A DNA stretch of 6,272 nucleotides from Acidobacteriaceae bacterium (GCA_030040115.1 JASHUH010000498.1:1-6272); one strand, 5' to 3'. Numbered from the stretch's first letter, positions 1-5,827 are shown. Numbers and translations are program-made. Notes: generated by a model from the letters alone, not told the origin.

Positions 1-171
1 CGATTGCGGCTTGCTTTGCACGCGTCGACGCTACTTATCCAGCGCGCCTACAGCCAGGCCGCGCTGCCGGCAAAATGCCGCTCGCATCAACCCGCTCGCC
101 TCAAACTGCGCAACCTGCGCCTCCACCGCAGCCCGGCTCCGCCGCTTCCCCACCACTCCCGCTTCGCCCAT
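1..171 (-). pseudogene. tnpA: IS66-family accessory protein TnpA, N-terminal remnant with internal stop
   Basis: Read on the minus strand from the ATG at 171-169, 46 codons are open and end at TAG (33-31). The translation contains GKRRSRAAVEAQVAQFEASG, then L, MRAAFCRQRGL and AVGALDK. This is the characteristic helix-turn-helix region of IS66 TnpA proteins (typical pattern: RRSR..V...V..FE.SGL....FC...GL....LD.YRRR). After the stop the same frame continues RRRVQSKPQS to the window edge. The TAG therefore sits where family members usually have the Tyr of LDxYRRR, which points to a nonsense mutation and not a natural end. Intact TnpA is about 100-130 aa. A GGAG lies just upstream of the ATG. 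The other IS66 genes (tnpB, tnpC) would lie off the left edge. TnpA is an accessory factor for transposition; this copy is probably inactive. Family call from recall, without a search. Confidence 0.6.
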
Positions 172-222
172 AACTCCAGTCCACCGCTAAACCCAGCCAC
201 GGAACAGCATGCGTCGCTCAGA
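1..222 (-). mobile_element. probable end of a degenerate IS66-type insertion sequence
   Basis: The tnpA remnant starts about 50 nt inside this boundary, a normal distance between an IS66 terminus and its first gene. On the minus strand the sequence at about 222-210 reads GTCTGAGCGACGC, loosely like the GTAAGCG-type ends of IS66 elements. Neither the matching opposite end nor an 8-bp target duplication can be seen, because the rest of the element is outside the window. The boundary is an inference. Confidence 0.35.
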
Positions 223-397
223 CGGATACATTTGAGAGCACACTTTCACGGCCATTGATTTGATCTGCCAATTCTATAAAGGCTCTTTTGACTTTCGGAA
301 TGGACGCCCGGAAATCTTGATCAGGATTGAGGGGAGCACCTTCCCGAACCACCGGATCGGGAAGTTCAAGAGTCGGTGTTGTTAGAACCACTCTCAT
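218..397 (-). CDS. hypothetical small protein, 59 aa (possibly truncated)
   Basis: A minus-strand frame runs from ATG (397-395) to TGA (220-218). It encodes a 59-residue mixed-charge protein starting MRVVLTTPTLELPDPVVREG, with a likely amphipathic helix around residues 33-50 (IPKVKRAFIELADQINGR) and ending SVLSNVSV. There is no signal peptide or membrane segment, and I do not recognise the family. Amino-acid usage looks protein-like, but no clear Shine-Dalgarno precedes the ATG. The stop codon falls within the suspected IS66 terminus, so the frame may be the N-terminal part of a longer gene cut by the insertion. It follows the 41-codon frame by 20 nt in a different phase. It could also be chance. 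Confidence 0.3.
   Translation of the reverse strand: MRVVLTTPTLELPDPVVREGAPLNPDQDFRASIPKVKRAFIELADQINGRESVLSNVSV
340..364. repeat. inverted repeat, 8-bp arms
   Basis: CTTCCCGA (340-347) and TCGGGAAG (357-364) are perfect reverse complements separated by 9 nt. The repeat lies inside the 59-codon frame, could form a modest hairpin on either strand, and has no T-run after it. Confidence 0.4.
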
Positions 398-417
398 GCT
401 GAACGGGTGAGTTGATT

Positions 418-543
418 TTAATAAACCTCTGATTTATCGAGAGATAAATAGCCTATTTTTGGCTGTGTAGTAACTGTGCAGACAATTTCACGATTTCTGT
501 GAATATCTCGAACGCGAAGCACAACACTAAGCGGGTGATTCAT
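418..543 (-). CDS. hypothetical small protein, 41 aa
   Basis: A minus-strand frame runs from ATG (543-541) to TAA (420-418), beginning MNHPLSVVLRVRDIHRNREI and ending KIGYLSLDKSEVY. An AAAGG lies only 2-3 nt before the ATG, too close for a good ribosome-binding site. The frame stays open upstream to about 633 (giving ALALRFQKA just before the Met) but has no other ATG, GTG or TTG start there, so it may be the C-terminal end of a broken gene. No family recognised. Its neighbour at 218-397 lies 20 nt downstream on the same strand. A 7-bp inverted repeat (432-449) lies near its 3' end. Low confidence because of its length. Confidence 0.25.
   Translation of the reverse strand: MNHPLSVVLRVRDIHRNREIVCTVTTQPKIGYLSLDKSEVY
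432..449. repeat. inverted repeat ATTTATC-N4-GATAAAT (operator-like)
   Basis: The 7-bp arms at 432-438 and 443-449 match perfectly around a GAGA centre. The stem is A+T-only apart from one G:C pair, so it would be a weak RNA hairpin; the symmetry looks more like a dimeric regulator site. It lies about 35 nt upstream of the 59-codon minus-strand frame and inside the 3' end of the 41-codon frame. Function unproven. Confidence 0.35.
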
Positions 544-549
544 AGCCTT

Positions 550-608
550 TTGGAAGCGCAGTGCGAGTGCCCTGGACCTGCCTTGACCAACTGCGCCGCC
601 GCTTCCAA
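550..608. repeat. long interrupted inverted repeat
   Basis: TTGGAAGCG (550-558) pairs perfectly with CGCTTCCAA (600-608). The pairing continues inward with CAGT (559-562) and ACTG (590-593) after a 6-nt bulge. The 27-nt centre is GC-rich. It could be a structured RNA element, a protein site or the scar of a small element. Confidence 0.4.
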
Positions 609-775
609 TTGGGGCGCATGATAAAGGACATTATGCCTGAATGATGATTCTATGGATGATTCGGCGTCAAGGCATTAAGACCAGCGGCTGAGCCCATCCA
701 AGTGAGAGCCTGCACTATAGGCCCAAGAAATCTGCTAGCGGATGACCTGGAGATAAAATTTCAACATACTGGCGT

Positions 776-780
776 AGGGG
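776..780 (+). promoter_or_regulatory. Shine-Dalgarno AGGGG for the permease
   Basis: AGGGG ends 10 nt before the ATG at 791, a slightly long but usable spacing. It supports this start, as does the N-terminus MRDLQHAFRMLWRTPA, which matches the usual beginning of ADOP permeases. Confidence 0.5.
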
Positions 781-790
781 TATATCGTCG

Positions 791-3220
791 ATGCGTGATC
801 TTCAGCATGCTTTTCGGATGTTATGGCGAACTCCCGCTGTTACGGGAATCTCCCTTGTATCAATCGCATTGAGCGTGGGAGCAACTGCCGTGGTCTTCAC
901 GGCAGTCAGGGCCGTGCTCCTTGCGCCTTTGCCGTACGCTCATCCCAATGAACTTGTACAGCTCAGAACAGAGTTCCCCAAGTTCGAACCCTCGCATTCA
1001 GACTGGGCACTCTGGAGCGACGCCCAGGAGATCGCTCGACGAACTCGCACTCTTGCTTCGGTTGCAGTTTACCGCAACGAAATGTTTAATCTTGCAGGCA
1101 ACGGTCCTACGCCTCCCGAAGCCCTGTACGGCTTGCGCGTAACCGCGAATCTCTTTCCCACTCTGGGTGCCTCGCCAATGCTCGGGCGCGATATTCTGCC
1201 TGACGAAGATCAGCCCGGCCATGCTAACGAGATGATCCTTAGCTACGGTCTTTGGGTTCGACGCTTCAACGCAGACCCGTCGATTGTGGGACACAGCGTT
1301 ACGATTGACGGCCAAAACTGCCTCATTATTGGCGTCATGCCTCGTGGATTTGATTTCCCGTTGCATCGCACAGCCGTTCACACCCCTTCTCCCTACGTTG
1401 ACTTCTGGGCGCCGTATCGCAGCGGCAAGCCTCAAGCGCCGTACGCGGCCGTAGGTGTAGTTGCCAGGTTACGGCCAGACGTCACGTTAAGCGACGCTCA
1501 GCAAGACCTCGCAACCATCAGCACCGATCTCAGCCGTGAATTGCCCGCAACGAATCGAGACCACATCCTACGCATGGGACTGCTACGCGACCGGATGCTG
1601 GGAAATGCGAAGGGTGCTCTATGGGTCCTGATGGCGGCAGCCCTCATGTTTCTTCTCATCGGTTGTGCGAATGTTGCGAACCTTTTATTGGCGCGCGGGC
1701 TGGCGCGCCAGCGGGAGATTACGGTTCGCATGGCGCTAGGGGCGAGCCGGTCACGTATTGTTCGCCAACTGCTGACGGAGAGTTGTGTTCTGGCGGCTTT
1801 CGGGGGATTGGGAGGCTACGTTCTCACGGTTGTTGCCTGGAGAGCTTTGCGCGGCATCGCGCCGGTCAGTGTTCCTCGCCTTGACGCAGCACACGCAGAC
1901 TGGGGAATTCTTGTTTTCTCCCTGGTTATTGCGCTAACCAATGGTCTTTTATTTGGGATGATTCCCGCCATCAGAGCAGGTTGGACGCGAGCCAATGCAA
2001 ATCAGGACCTTCGCGCGCACAGTGGAATTGTCACAAGCAATCGAGTTCGCGGTGCTCTCGTCGCCATAGAGGTCGCACTGGCATTGGCTTTGGTTGTGGT
2101 CGGAGGGCAACTCTTGGCGAATTTTGCCGCCCTGCTCCAGACCGATCCCGGCTTCGACGCGAAGCGCGTTACTGCGTTCGTAATTGTTCGGGACGCCATG
2201 CGGTACCAGACTCCTGAAGAGTGGGGAAGGTTTTATCGCCGCGCCTTGGATTCGGTTCGCGCGCTTCCTGGCATCGAGAGCGCAGGAACGGACGATGCTC
2301 TGCCGTTTAGTGGAGAGAATACTGGGGGACTGGTTGGCAAAAACGCGGGCGGAGCGCCGCAAGGCGGCCAGATAGCTACGGAAATTGATGACGTGAGCGC
2401 GGGCTATTTGCAGACCATGGGGATTCGATTACTACAAGGGCGATTGTTCAATGAAGAAGACCTGAGGGACTCCAGTGACGCTGCCATAGTGAGTGACCTC
2501 GTTGCAAAGCGTCTCTGGCCTGGCGATAGCGCAATCGGCAAACGCGTCTGCGTCTTTTGTTCCCCTGAAAATCCGAATGACTGGAAACGGATCGTCGGTG
2601 TGGTATCGAGCAGCCGACATGCGTCGATGGATGGTCCGCGGGAGCAGGCAACGGTCTATCTTGCCGCGGGTGCTTTGCCTAAGGCTGCATTTCTGGTGGT
2701 GAGAAGCGACCGGCCTGAAGCCGATATCCAAAAAGAAGTCCGACAAGTCATCGCCAGTATCGATCCCAATCAGCCGATCTTCCTAAGTGCGACAATGCAA
2801 TCCCTCATTGACGACTCCCTTGCGGACCGCCGGTTCATAATGCTCATCCTGGCCCTGACTGGCTGCCTTGCCCTTGCAATGGCTGCCGCAGGTGTCTATG
2901 GGGTAGCGATGTATGTTACCTCGCGTCGGACGCAAGAAATCGGGGTTCGCATTGCGCTGGGAGCCACGCGCGGCAACGTCGAGGTGCTTATCTTTCGTCA
3001 GGGCTTTGTCACTGCGTCCATTGGGCTGACTTCTGGGCTCGCAATCACGCTGGCTTCAACGCGCATTCTGCGTACGATGCTCCCAGGTCTCCAGTCTGGA
3101 AGCTCCGCCAGTCTCTGGATTGAAATCAGCTTGGTTACTTTGACTGCCGCCCTCGGCTGTTGGCTTCCGGCTCGACGTGCAGCAAAAATCGACCCGATGC
3201 TGGCCCTCCGACAGGAGTGA
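791..3220 (+). CDS. ABC-type orphan permease, MacB/FtsX-like, ADOP family
   Basis: This 809-aa inner-membrane protein is the normal size for an ADOP permease. The order is: juxtamembrane start (DLQHAFRMLWRTPAVTG); first TM segment about 20-44; a MacB-type periplasmic domain about 45-270; three TM segments about 276-301, 326-352 and 370-396 with the FtsX signature EITVRMALGASRSRIVRQL after the first; a second unit with TM about 418-445, another periplasmic domain about 450-670, and TM about 680-708, 739-760 and 772-795. A second signature, QEIGVRIALGATRGNV, lies near 715-730. The end, PARRAAKIDPMLALRQE, is typical of FtsX/MacB C-termini. The two halves are homologous, so one chain supplies what a MacB dimer would. 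No ATPase gene is adjacent, as usual for ADOPs. The substrate is unknown; family members are assumed to serve in efflux or envelope transport. No frameshift seen. Confidence 0.93.
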   Translation: MRDLQHAFRMLWRTPAVTGISLVSIALSVGATAVVFTAVRAVLLAPLPYAHPNELVQLRTEFPKFEPSHSDWALWSDAQEIARRTRTLASVAVYRNEMFNLAGNGPTPPEALYGLRVTANLFPTLGASPMLGRDILPDEDQPGHANEMILSYGLWVRRFNADPSIVGHSVTIDGQNCLIIGVMPRGFDFPLHRTAVHTPSPYVDFWAPYRSGKPQAPYAAVGVVARLRPDVTLSDAQQDLATISTDLSRELPATNRDHILRMGLLRDRMLGNAKGALWVLMAAALMFLLIGCANVANLLLARGLARQREITVRMALGASRSRIVRQLLTESCVLAAFGGLGGYVLTVVAWRALRGIAPVSVPRLDAAHADWGILVFSLVIALTNGLLFGMIPAIRAGWTRANANQDLRAHSGIVTSNRVRGALVAIEVALALALVVVGGQLLANFAALLQTDPGFDAKRVTAFVIVRDAMRYQTPEEWGRFYRRALDSVRALPGIESAGTDDALPFSGENTGGLVGKNAGGAPQGGQIATEIDDVSAGYLQTMGIRLLQGRLFNEEDLRDSSDAAIVSDLVAKRLWPGDSAIGKRVCVFCSPENPNDWKRIVGVVSSSRHASMDGPREQATVYLAAGALPKAAFLVVRSDRPEADIQKEVRQVIASIDPNQPIFLSATMQSLIDDSLADRRFIMLILALTGCLALAMAAAGVYGVAMYVTSRRTQEIGVRIALGATRGNVEVLIFRQGFVTASIGLTSGLAITLASTRILRTMLPGLQSGSSASLWIEISLVTLTAALGCWLPARRAAKIDPMLALRQE

Positions 3221-3255
3221 ATTGTGGGCGCTGTGAAATGCCAACAGTTCACTCC
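3214..3255 (+). terminator. stem-loop over the permease stop codon (candidate U-less terminator)
   Basis: GGAGTGAATTGT (3214-3225) pairs with ACAGTTCACTCC (3244-3255): 12 bp with a single G-U, and an 18-nt loop that can close two further GC pairs. The stem includes the TGA stop (3218-3220). No T-run follows, so it is not a classical intrinsic terminator; it may protect the mRNA 3' end or act with Rho. The pairing is seen, the role is inferred. Confidence 0.4.
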
Positions 3256-3374
3256 GATGTATACATATCCTCCAGATAGTTCAATCGACGTGATCAGACC
3301 AATGCACTGATGAAAGTGGCAGGTGGCCCGGTCAAGAGCCGCAAAAGGATGCACTGGGTCGGAGGGATCTGTGC

Positions 3375-3407
3375 CCCGTTCATCGCGGCTTTATCGCGAT
3401 GAGCGGG
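3375..3407. repeat. 13-bp stem-loop
   Basis: CCCGTTCATCGCG (3375-3387) pairs with CGCGATGAGCGGG (3395-3407) with one G-U pair, around the 7-nt loop GCTTTAT. The central 8 bp (TCATCGCG/CGCGATGA) are perfect. No T-run follows on either strand. It could be part of a noncoding RNA, a REP-like palindrome or an element end; it belongs to no family I recognise. Confidence 0.5.
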
Positions 3408-3522
3408 CGGTGTGGGGCAGCAAGCGGGTGGTTTTCGACGCGCAGCTAGGCAGCCGCAACAAGATCGATCCCGATAAACGGGTATTGCGCCAGGATTCCG
3501 AGTTTCTGATCTATGACCGCCA

Positions 3523-3550
3523 ACTTGGACATTACCACTTGGACATTACC
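3523..3550. repeat. 14-bp perfect tandem duplication
   Basis: ACTTGGACATTACC occurs twice without a gap (3523-3536, 3537-3550). On the minus strand this reads GGTAATGTCCAAGT twice. The 14-bp period is not a multiple of three, which speaks against coding here. Short tandem blocks of this kind occur at the ends of some insertion sequences (for example IS21-type), but no transposase is nearby. Confidence 0.6.
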
Positions 3551-3728
3551 CAAACCCGCCCCGCACAGACTGCCGTAAAAAGTCCTTTCAGCCCTCCTCG
3601 CCACGACCGCCCAGGCTGCGGATCGTCTCCATCGCAACCGTCCGACCCAACTCTCAGAAAAAAATGAACGCGGATTTGCCGGTTAATTCGCTCCAGCGCG
3701 TATCCTTGTAAGCGAGAGTTGAATCCAC

Positions 3729-3752
3729 GCCCAGCTTCGGCTGGGCTTTTTT
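3729..3752 (+). terminator. Rho-independent terminator with UUCG tetraloop
   Basis: GCCCAGC (3729-3735), loop TTCG (3736-3739), GCTGGGC (3740-3746), then six T (3747-3752). The 7-bp perfect GC-rich stem with a UUCG loop and U-tract is a near-ideal intrinsic terminator for plus-strand transcription. It lies 509 nt past the permease stop with no recognisable gene between, so it ends either a long permease 3' UTR or an unannotated RNA. On the minus strand it has no U-tract. A decayed copy lies at 3955-3979. Confidence 0.85.
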
Positions 3753-3824
3753 ATGGCGAGGCTTCGAAATGGATCCGTATACCCTCCGGACCTACCACTC
3801 TCGCGTCAACGCAGATCTCCTTCG

Positions 3825-3944
3825 TTTCCCTACACTTGCCCAATAATCCAGTGCAACTTACCTGTTTTCAAACACTTGCCAAACGCGAAAAAACAAGTGC
3901 CTTGTTTTCAAACACTTGTGCAGAACGAAAAAACGAGGGGCATC
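3825..3944. repeat. three 40-bp repeats, first array
   Basis: Units start at 3825, 3865 and 3905. Each opens with a motif close to TTTTCAAACACTTGC (ACACT at 3832, 3872, 3912: exact 40-bp steps) followed by about 25 less conserved bases. In unit 2 the tail forms the inverted repeat AAAACAAG-TGC-CTTGTTTT (3890-3908) with the head of unit 3, and CAAGTG/CACTTG halves face each other (3894-3899, 3913-3918). Tails differ from unit to unit but match the same-numbered unit of the second array. Confidence 0.75.
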
Positions 3945-3979
3945 GTGATGCAAAGGCCAGTTCCGGCGGGACCTTTTCA

Positions 3980-3995
3980 TTCCGAGGCCTCGGAA
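3980..3995. repeat. 16-bp perfect palindrome
   Basis: TTCCGAGGCCTCGGAA is self-complementary with no spacer. The equivalent stretch in copy 1 of the duplication (about 3754-3769) has lost the symmetry, although it retains a TTCGAA. A second, shorter palindrome, GCGGATCCGC, lies at 4046-4055. Possible protein site or hairpin tip; no function seen. Confidence 0.5.
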
Positions 3996-4059
3996 ATGGA
4001 TCCTCACGCATACCGTACTCACTGCCCGCGGCTCCTCCGTCGGGCGCGGATCCGCCGCT

Positions 4060-4179
4060 TTTTCATACACTTGCGCGATTTATGGGCGCAACTTACCTGT
4101 TTTCATACACTTACCGGAAAACCAAAAACAAATGCCTTATTTCCATACACTTGCACGGGAAAGAAGAACGGAGGGGGTA
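4060..4179. repeat. three 40-bp repeats, second array
   Basis: Units start at 4060, 4100 and 4140, with ACACT at 4067, 4107 and 4147, again exact 40-bp steps. The head motif here is TTTTCATACACTT. By hand alignment unit 1 and unit 2 each match their counterparts in the first array at about 29 of 40 positions; unit 3 matches with a 1-nt shift (GAACG...GAGGGG-like tail). The facing CAAGTG half of array 1 has become CAAATG (4130-4135). Confidence 0.75.
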
Positions 4180-4273
4180 TCTCACGCTAAGTTGAGAGTC
4201 CGGCTTGGAGTCGCCGTAAGCATTCTCGGAACCTTGGAGTCCTTCTGGCGAAAATCGGCCACTCGATTACCCG

Positions 4274-5818
4274 TCAGGTCACTGGCCCGGGATTGAAGAG
4301 CACGAAATCATTGTGCAGGCTCCAGTGGTCGGCCCACGTCTTTTTGCGTCCGCTGGCGGCTTCGAGGACCGTCCGGAAGATCTCCCAACCCACCTCTTCG
4401 ACGGTGGCCGCGCCAGTCGCGATGCGCCCTGCGTCCAGGTCGATGAGGTCGGGCCAGCGCGCGGCAAGCCCGCTGTTCGACGCGACTTTGATCACCGGAG
4501 CCATGGCCAGCCCGTAGGGCGTGCCGCGGCCGGTGGTGAAGATGTGCATATTCATTCCCGCCGCTAATTGCAGGGTTCCGCAAATAAAGTCGCTCGCCGG
4601 CGTGGCCGCAAACACCAATCCCTTTTGCCTCACGCGTTCGCCGGGGCCGGCCACGGCCATCAGCGCCGTGCTCCCGGCCTTGGCGATCGAGCCCATCGCC
4701 TTTTCGACCACGTTGGCTAAGCCGCCCTGCTTGTTCCCCGGGGTGGGATTCGCTGCGCGATCGGCGCCGCCGGCGCGCAAATACTCGTCGTACCAGGCCA
4801 CTTCGCGGAGAAAATCCCGCGCCACCTCCGGCGTGGCCGCGCGTGCGGTGAGCAGGTGCGCCGCATCACGCACCTCCGTCACTTCTGAAAAGATCACCGT
4901 CGCTCCGGCGCGCACCAGCAGATCGGCCGCGAAGCCCACTGCGGGGTTCGCCGTCACGCCCGAAAGCGCGTCGGACCCGCCGCATTGCAGGCCCACTACA
5001 AGATCCGAAGCGGGACACGGCACACGCTGCCGCCGGTTCAGCTTTTCAAGTTTTTTCTCCGCCAGCGTCATGATCGTGTCCACGATCTCGCCAAATCCTT
5101 GCTGCGCCTCCTGCATAACCGCCAGCGAAGGTTCCCCGTCGAGCACCGTCAGCGCGCCTGGGGGAATCATCCGCGCCGGCTGCAGCTTTTCGCAGCCGAG
5201 GCTCACCAGCAGCAACTCGCCGCCGAAATTCGGATGCAGGCTCAAGTTGCGCAGGGTGCGGATAGGAACCGCCGCGCCGGGCGCGTCGATGGCCACACCG
5301 CAGCCGTAGGGATGGGTGATGGCCACAACATCGTCCACGCTGGAATAGCGCGGCAACATCTCCGCTTTGATCCGCCGCACCGCGTAGTCCACCGTCGCCG
5401 CCACACATTGCACCGTAGTGCTGATGCCGAGAATGTTCTTCGTGCCCGCCGATCCGTCAGGATTGCGATAGCCGTCGAACGTGAATCCCTCGAGCGGCGG
5501 CAATGGATCGGGCGGCGCGGTGGCCAAAGGACAATCGGAGAGCGGCGGCGCCGTGGGCGCAGTCATCAGCCCCTCGTGCACCCAAGTTCCGCGCGCGATG
5601 CTGCGGTTCGCGTAGCCGATCGGGACTCCATAGCGCACGATGGCGTCGCCCGCGGCCAAATCGGTCAGCGCCACTTTATGCGCCTCCGGAATCGGCTCCG
5701 CGAGCATGAGGCCGCCTTCCAAACGGCTGCCTGCGGGCAGCCCACCACGGGTCACCACCACCGCGACGTTGTCCTGCTCATGCACGCGAATTACTCGGGG
5801 CTCGCTCGGCGAATGCAT
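4274..5818 (-). CDS. garD: galactarate (D-galactaro-) dehydratase
   Basis: A cytoplasmic enzyme (EC 4.2.1.42) that removes water from galactarate to give 5-keto-4-deoxy-D-glucarate. At 514 aa it is close to E. coli GarD (523 aa) and collinear with it as I recall that sequence. It has an N-terminal SAF-like domain (about 9-85; [31 protein letters not shown]), the UxaA/GarD block [13 protein letters not shown] (116-128), HPYGCGVAI (169-177), GCEKLQP (C209), [18 protein letters not shown] (C279), FICGT (C413), GRGTPYG (430-436), and the family ending [13 protein letters not shown]. The conserved Cys and His residues fit a metal-dependent dehydratase; which ones bind metal I cannot tell from here. 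The ATG at 5818 is the only start nearby giving the usual N-terminus, though no Shine-Dalgarno is visible. It lies 25 nt behind gudD, so translation may be coupled. Confidence 0.95.
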   Translation of the reverse strand: MHSPSEPRVIRVHEQDNVAVVVTRGGLPAGSRLEGGLMLAEPIPEAHKVALTDLAAGDAIVRYGVPIGYANRSIARGTWVHEGLMTAPTAPPLSDCPLATAPPDPLPPLEGFTFDGYRNPDGSAGTKNILGISTTVQCVAATVDYAVRRIKAEMLPRYSSVDDVVAITHPYGCGVAIDAPGAAVPIRTLRNLSLHPNFGGELLLVSLGCEKLQPARMIPPGALTVLDGEPSLAVMQEAQQGFGEIVDTIMTLAEKKLEKLNRRQRVPCPASDLVVGLQCGGSDALSGVTANPAVGFAADLLVRAGATVIFSEVTEVRDAAHLLTARAATPEVARDFLREVAWYDEYLRAGGADRAANPTPGNKQGGLANVVEKAMGSIAKAGSTALMAVAGPGERVRQKGLVFAATPASDFICGTLQLAAGMNMHIFTTGRGTPYGLAMAPVIKVASNSGLAARWPDLIDLDAGRIATGAATVEEVGWEIFRTVLEAASGRKKTWADHWSLHNDFVLFNPGPVT

Positions 5819-5827
5819 GCTTGCATT
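5812..5827. repeat. inverted repeat over the garD start codon
   Basis: AATGCA (5812-5817), TGCT, TGCATT (5822-5827): 6-bp perfect arms with a 4-nt loop. The structure includes the garD initiation codon (5818-5816 on the minus strand) and takes the place of a visible Shine-Dalgarno. It might modulate initiation behind gudD, but six AT-rich pairs is weak. Confidence 0.3.

Larger units (their letters stand above)
544..790. other. gene-free stretch upstream of the permease
   Basis: No convincing gene is seen on either strand. The stretch holds the inverted repeat at 550-608, a direct repeat GATGATTC at 643-650 and 655-662 (12-bp period), and a loose inverted pair flanking it (ATGCCT 633-638, AGGCAT 670-675). 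It presumably contains the permease promoter, but I could not find a convincing -35/-10 pair; CACTATAG at 713-720 is the closest -10-like string and lacks a good -35. ADOP genes are often preceded by a PadR-type regulator gene; none is present here. Confidence 0.5.
3729..4185. repeat. imperfect tandem duplication of a 226-235-bp unit
   Basis: Copy 1 (3729 to about 3954) and copy 2 (3955 to about 4185) align along their length. The terminator hairpin 3729-3752 matches 3955-3979; CGAGGCTTCGAAATGGATCC (3757-3776) matches the similar block at 3983-4003; GCAACTTACCTGTTTTCA is identical at 3853-3870 and 4088-4105; then come the three-unit arrays. The offset is 226 at the start and 235 in the arrays, so about 9 bp of indels separate the copies. 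The middle sections (3777-3824 and 4004-4059) have diverged most. Divergence shows the duplication is old. Long plus-strand frames across it exist but the repeats shift phase, so coding is unlikely. Confidence 0.75.
3221..4273. other. convergent intergenic region, no supported gene
   Basis: This 1,053-nt region lies between the ends of the permease (plus) and garD (minus). The reading frames across it are short or compositionally unconvincing. It holds two strong stem-loops (3214-3255, 3375-3407), a 14-bp tandem repeat (3523-3550), an intrinsic terminator (3729-3752) and the hierarchical repeat array (3729-4185). The last 85 nt before the garD stop carry only a CTTGGAGTC direct repeat (4204 and 4233), with no clear garD terminator on the minus strand. 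Confidence 0.6.

Noticed and set aside
4..258. Plus-strand 84-codon frame at the left edge
   Set aside because: It is antisense to the IS66 tnpA remnant and is His/Pro/Arg-rich as expected for a shadow frame.
2998..3354. Minus-strand 118-codon frame overlapping the permease 3' end
   Set aside because: About two thirds is antisense to the conserved permease C-terminus. The remainder crosses the stop-codon stem-loop and resembles nothing known.
3323..3667. Plus-strand frame of 114 codons after the permease
   Set aside because: It crosses the 13-bp stem-loop and the 14-bp tandem repeat, which would give a frame-shifted duplicate. No ribosome-binding site; the second half is Pro/Ser-rich and unlike a folded protein.
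3664..3711. 15-codon frame MNADLPVNSLQRVSL just before the terminator
   Set aside because: Too short to support, and no ribosome-binding site beyond an A-run.
3680..3746. tRNA gene ending near the terminator
   Set aside because: GAGTTGAATCC resembles a T-arm at first sight, but it lacks the TTC-A/G core of the loop and no cloverleaf can be built upstream.
3825..4179. CRISPR array
   Set aside because: Regular 40-bp spacing looks CRISPR-like, but repeats are degenerate and short, the intervals are related between triplets, there are only three units per block, and no cas gene is present.
3719..4195. Two overlapping plus-strand open frames (158 and 145 codons) across the repeat array
   Set aside because: The 40-bp and 235-bp periods are not multiples of three, so each repeat is read in a different phase. 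The openness in two frames comes from low stop content, and no start signal or domain is seen.
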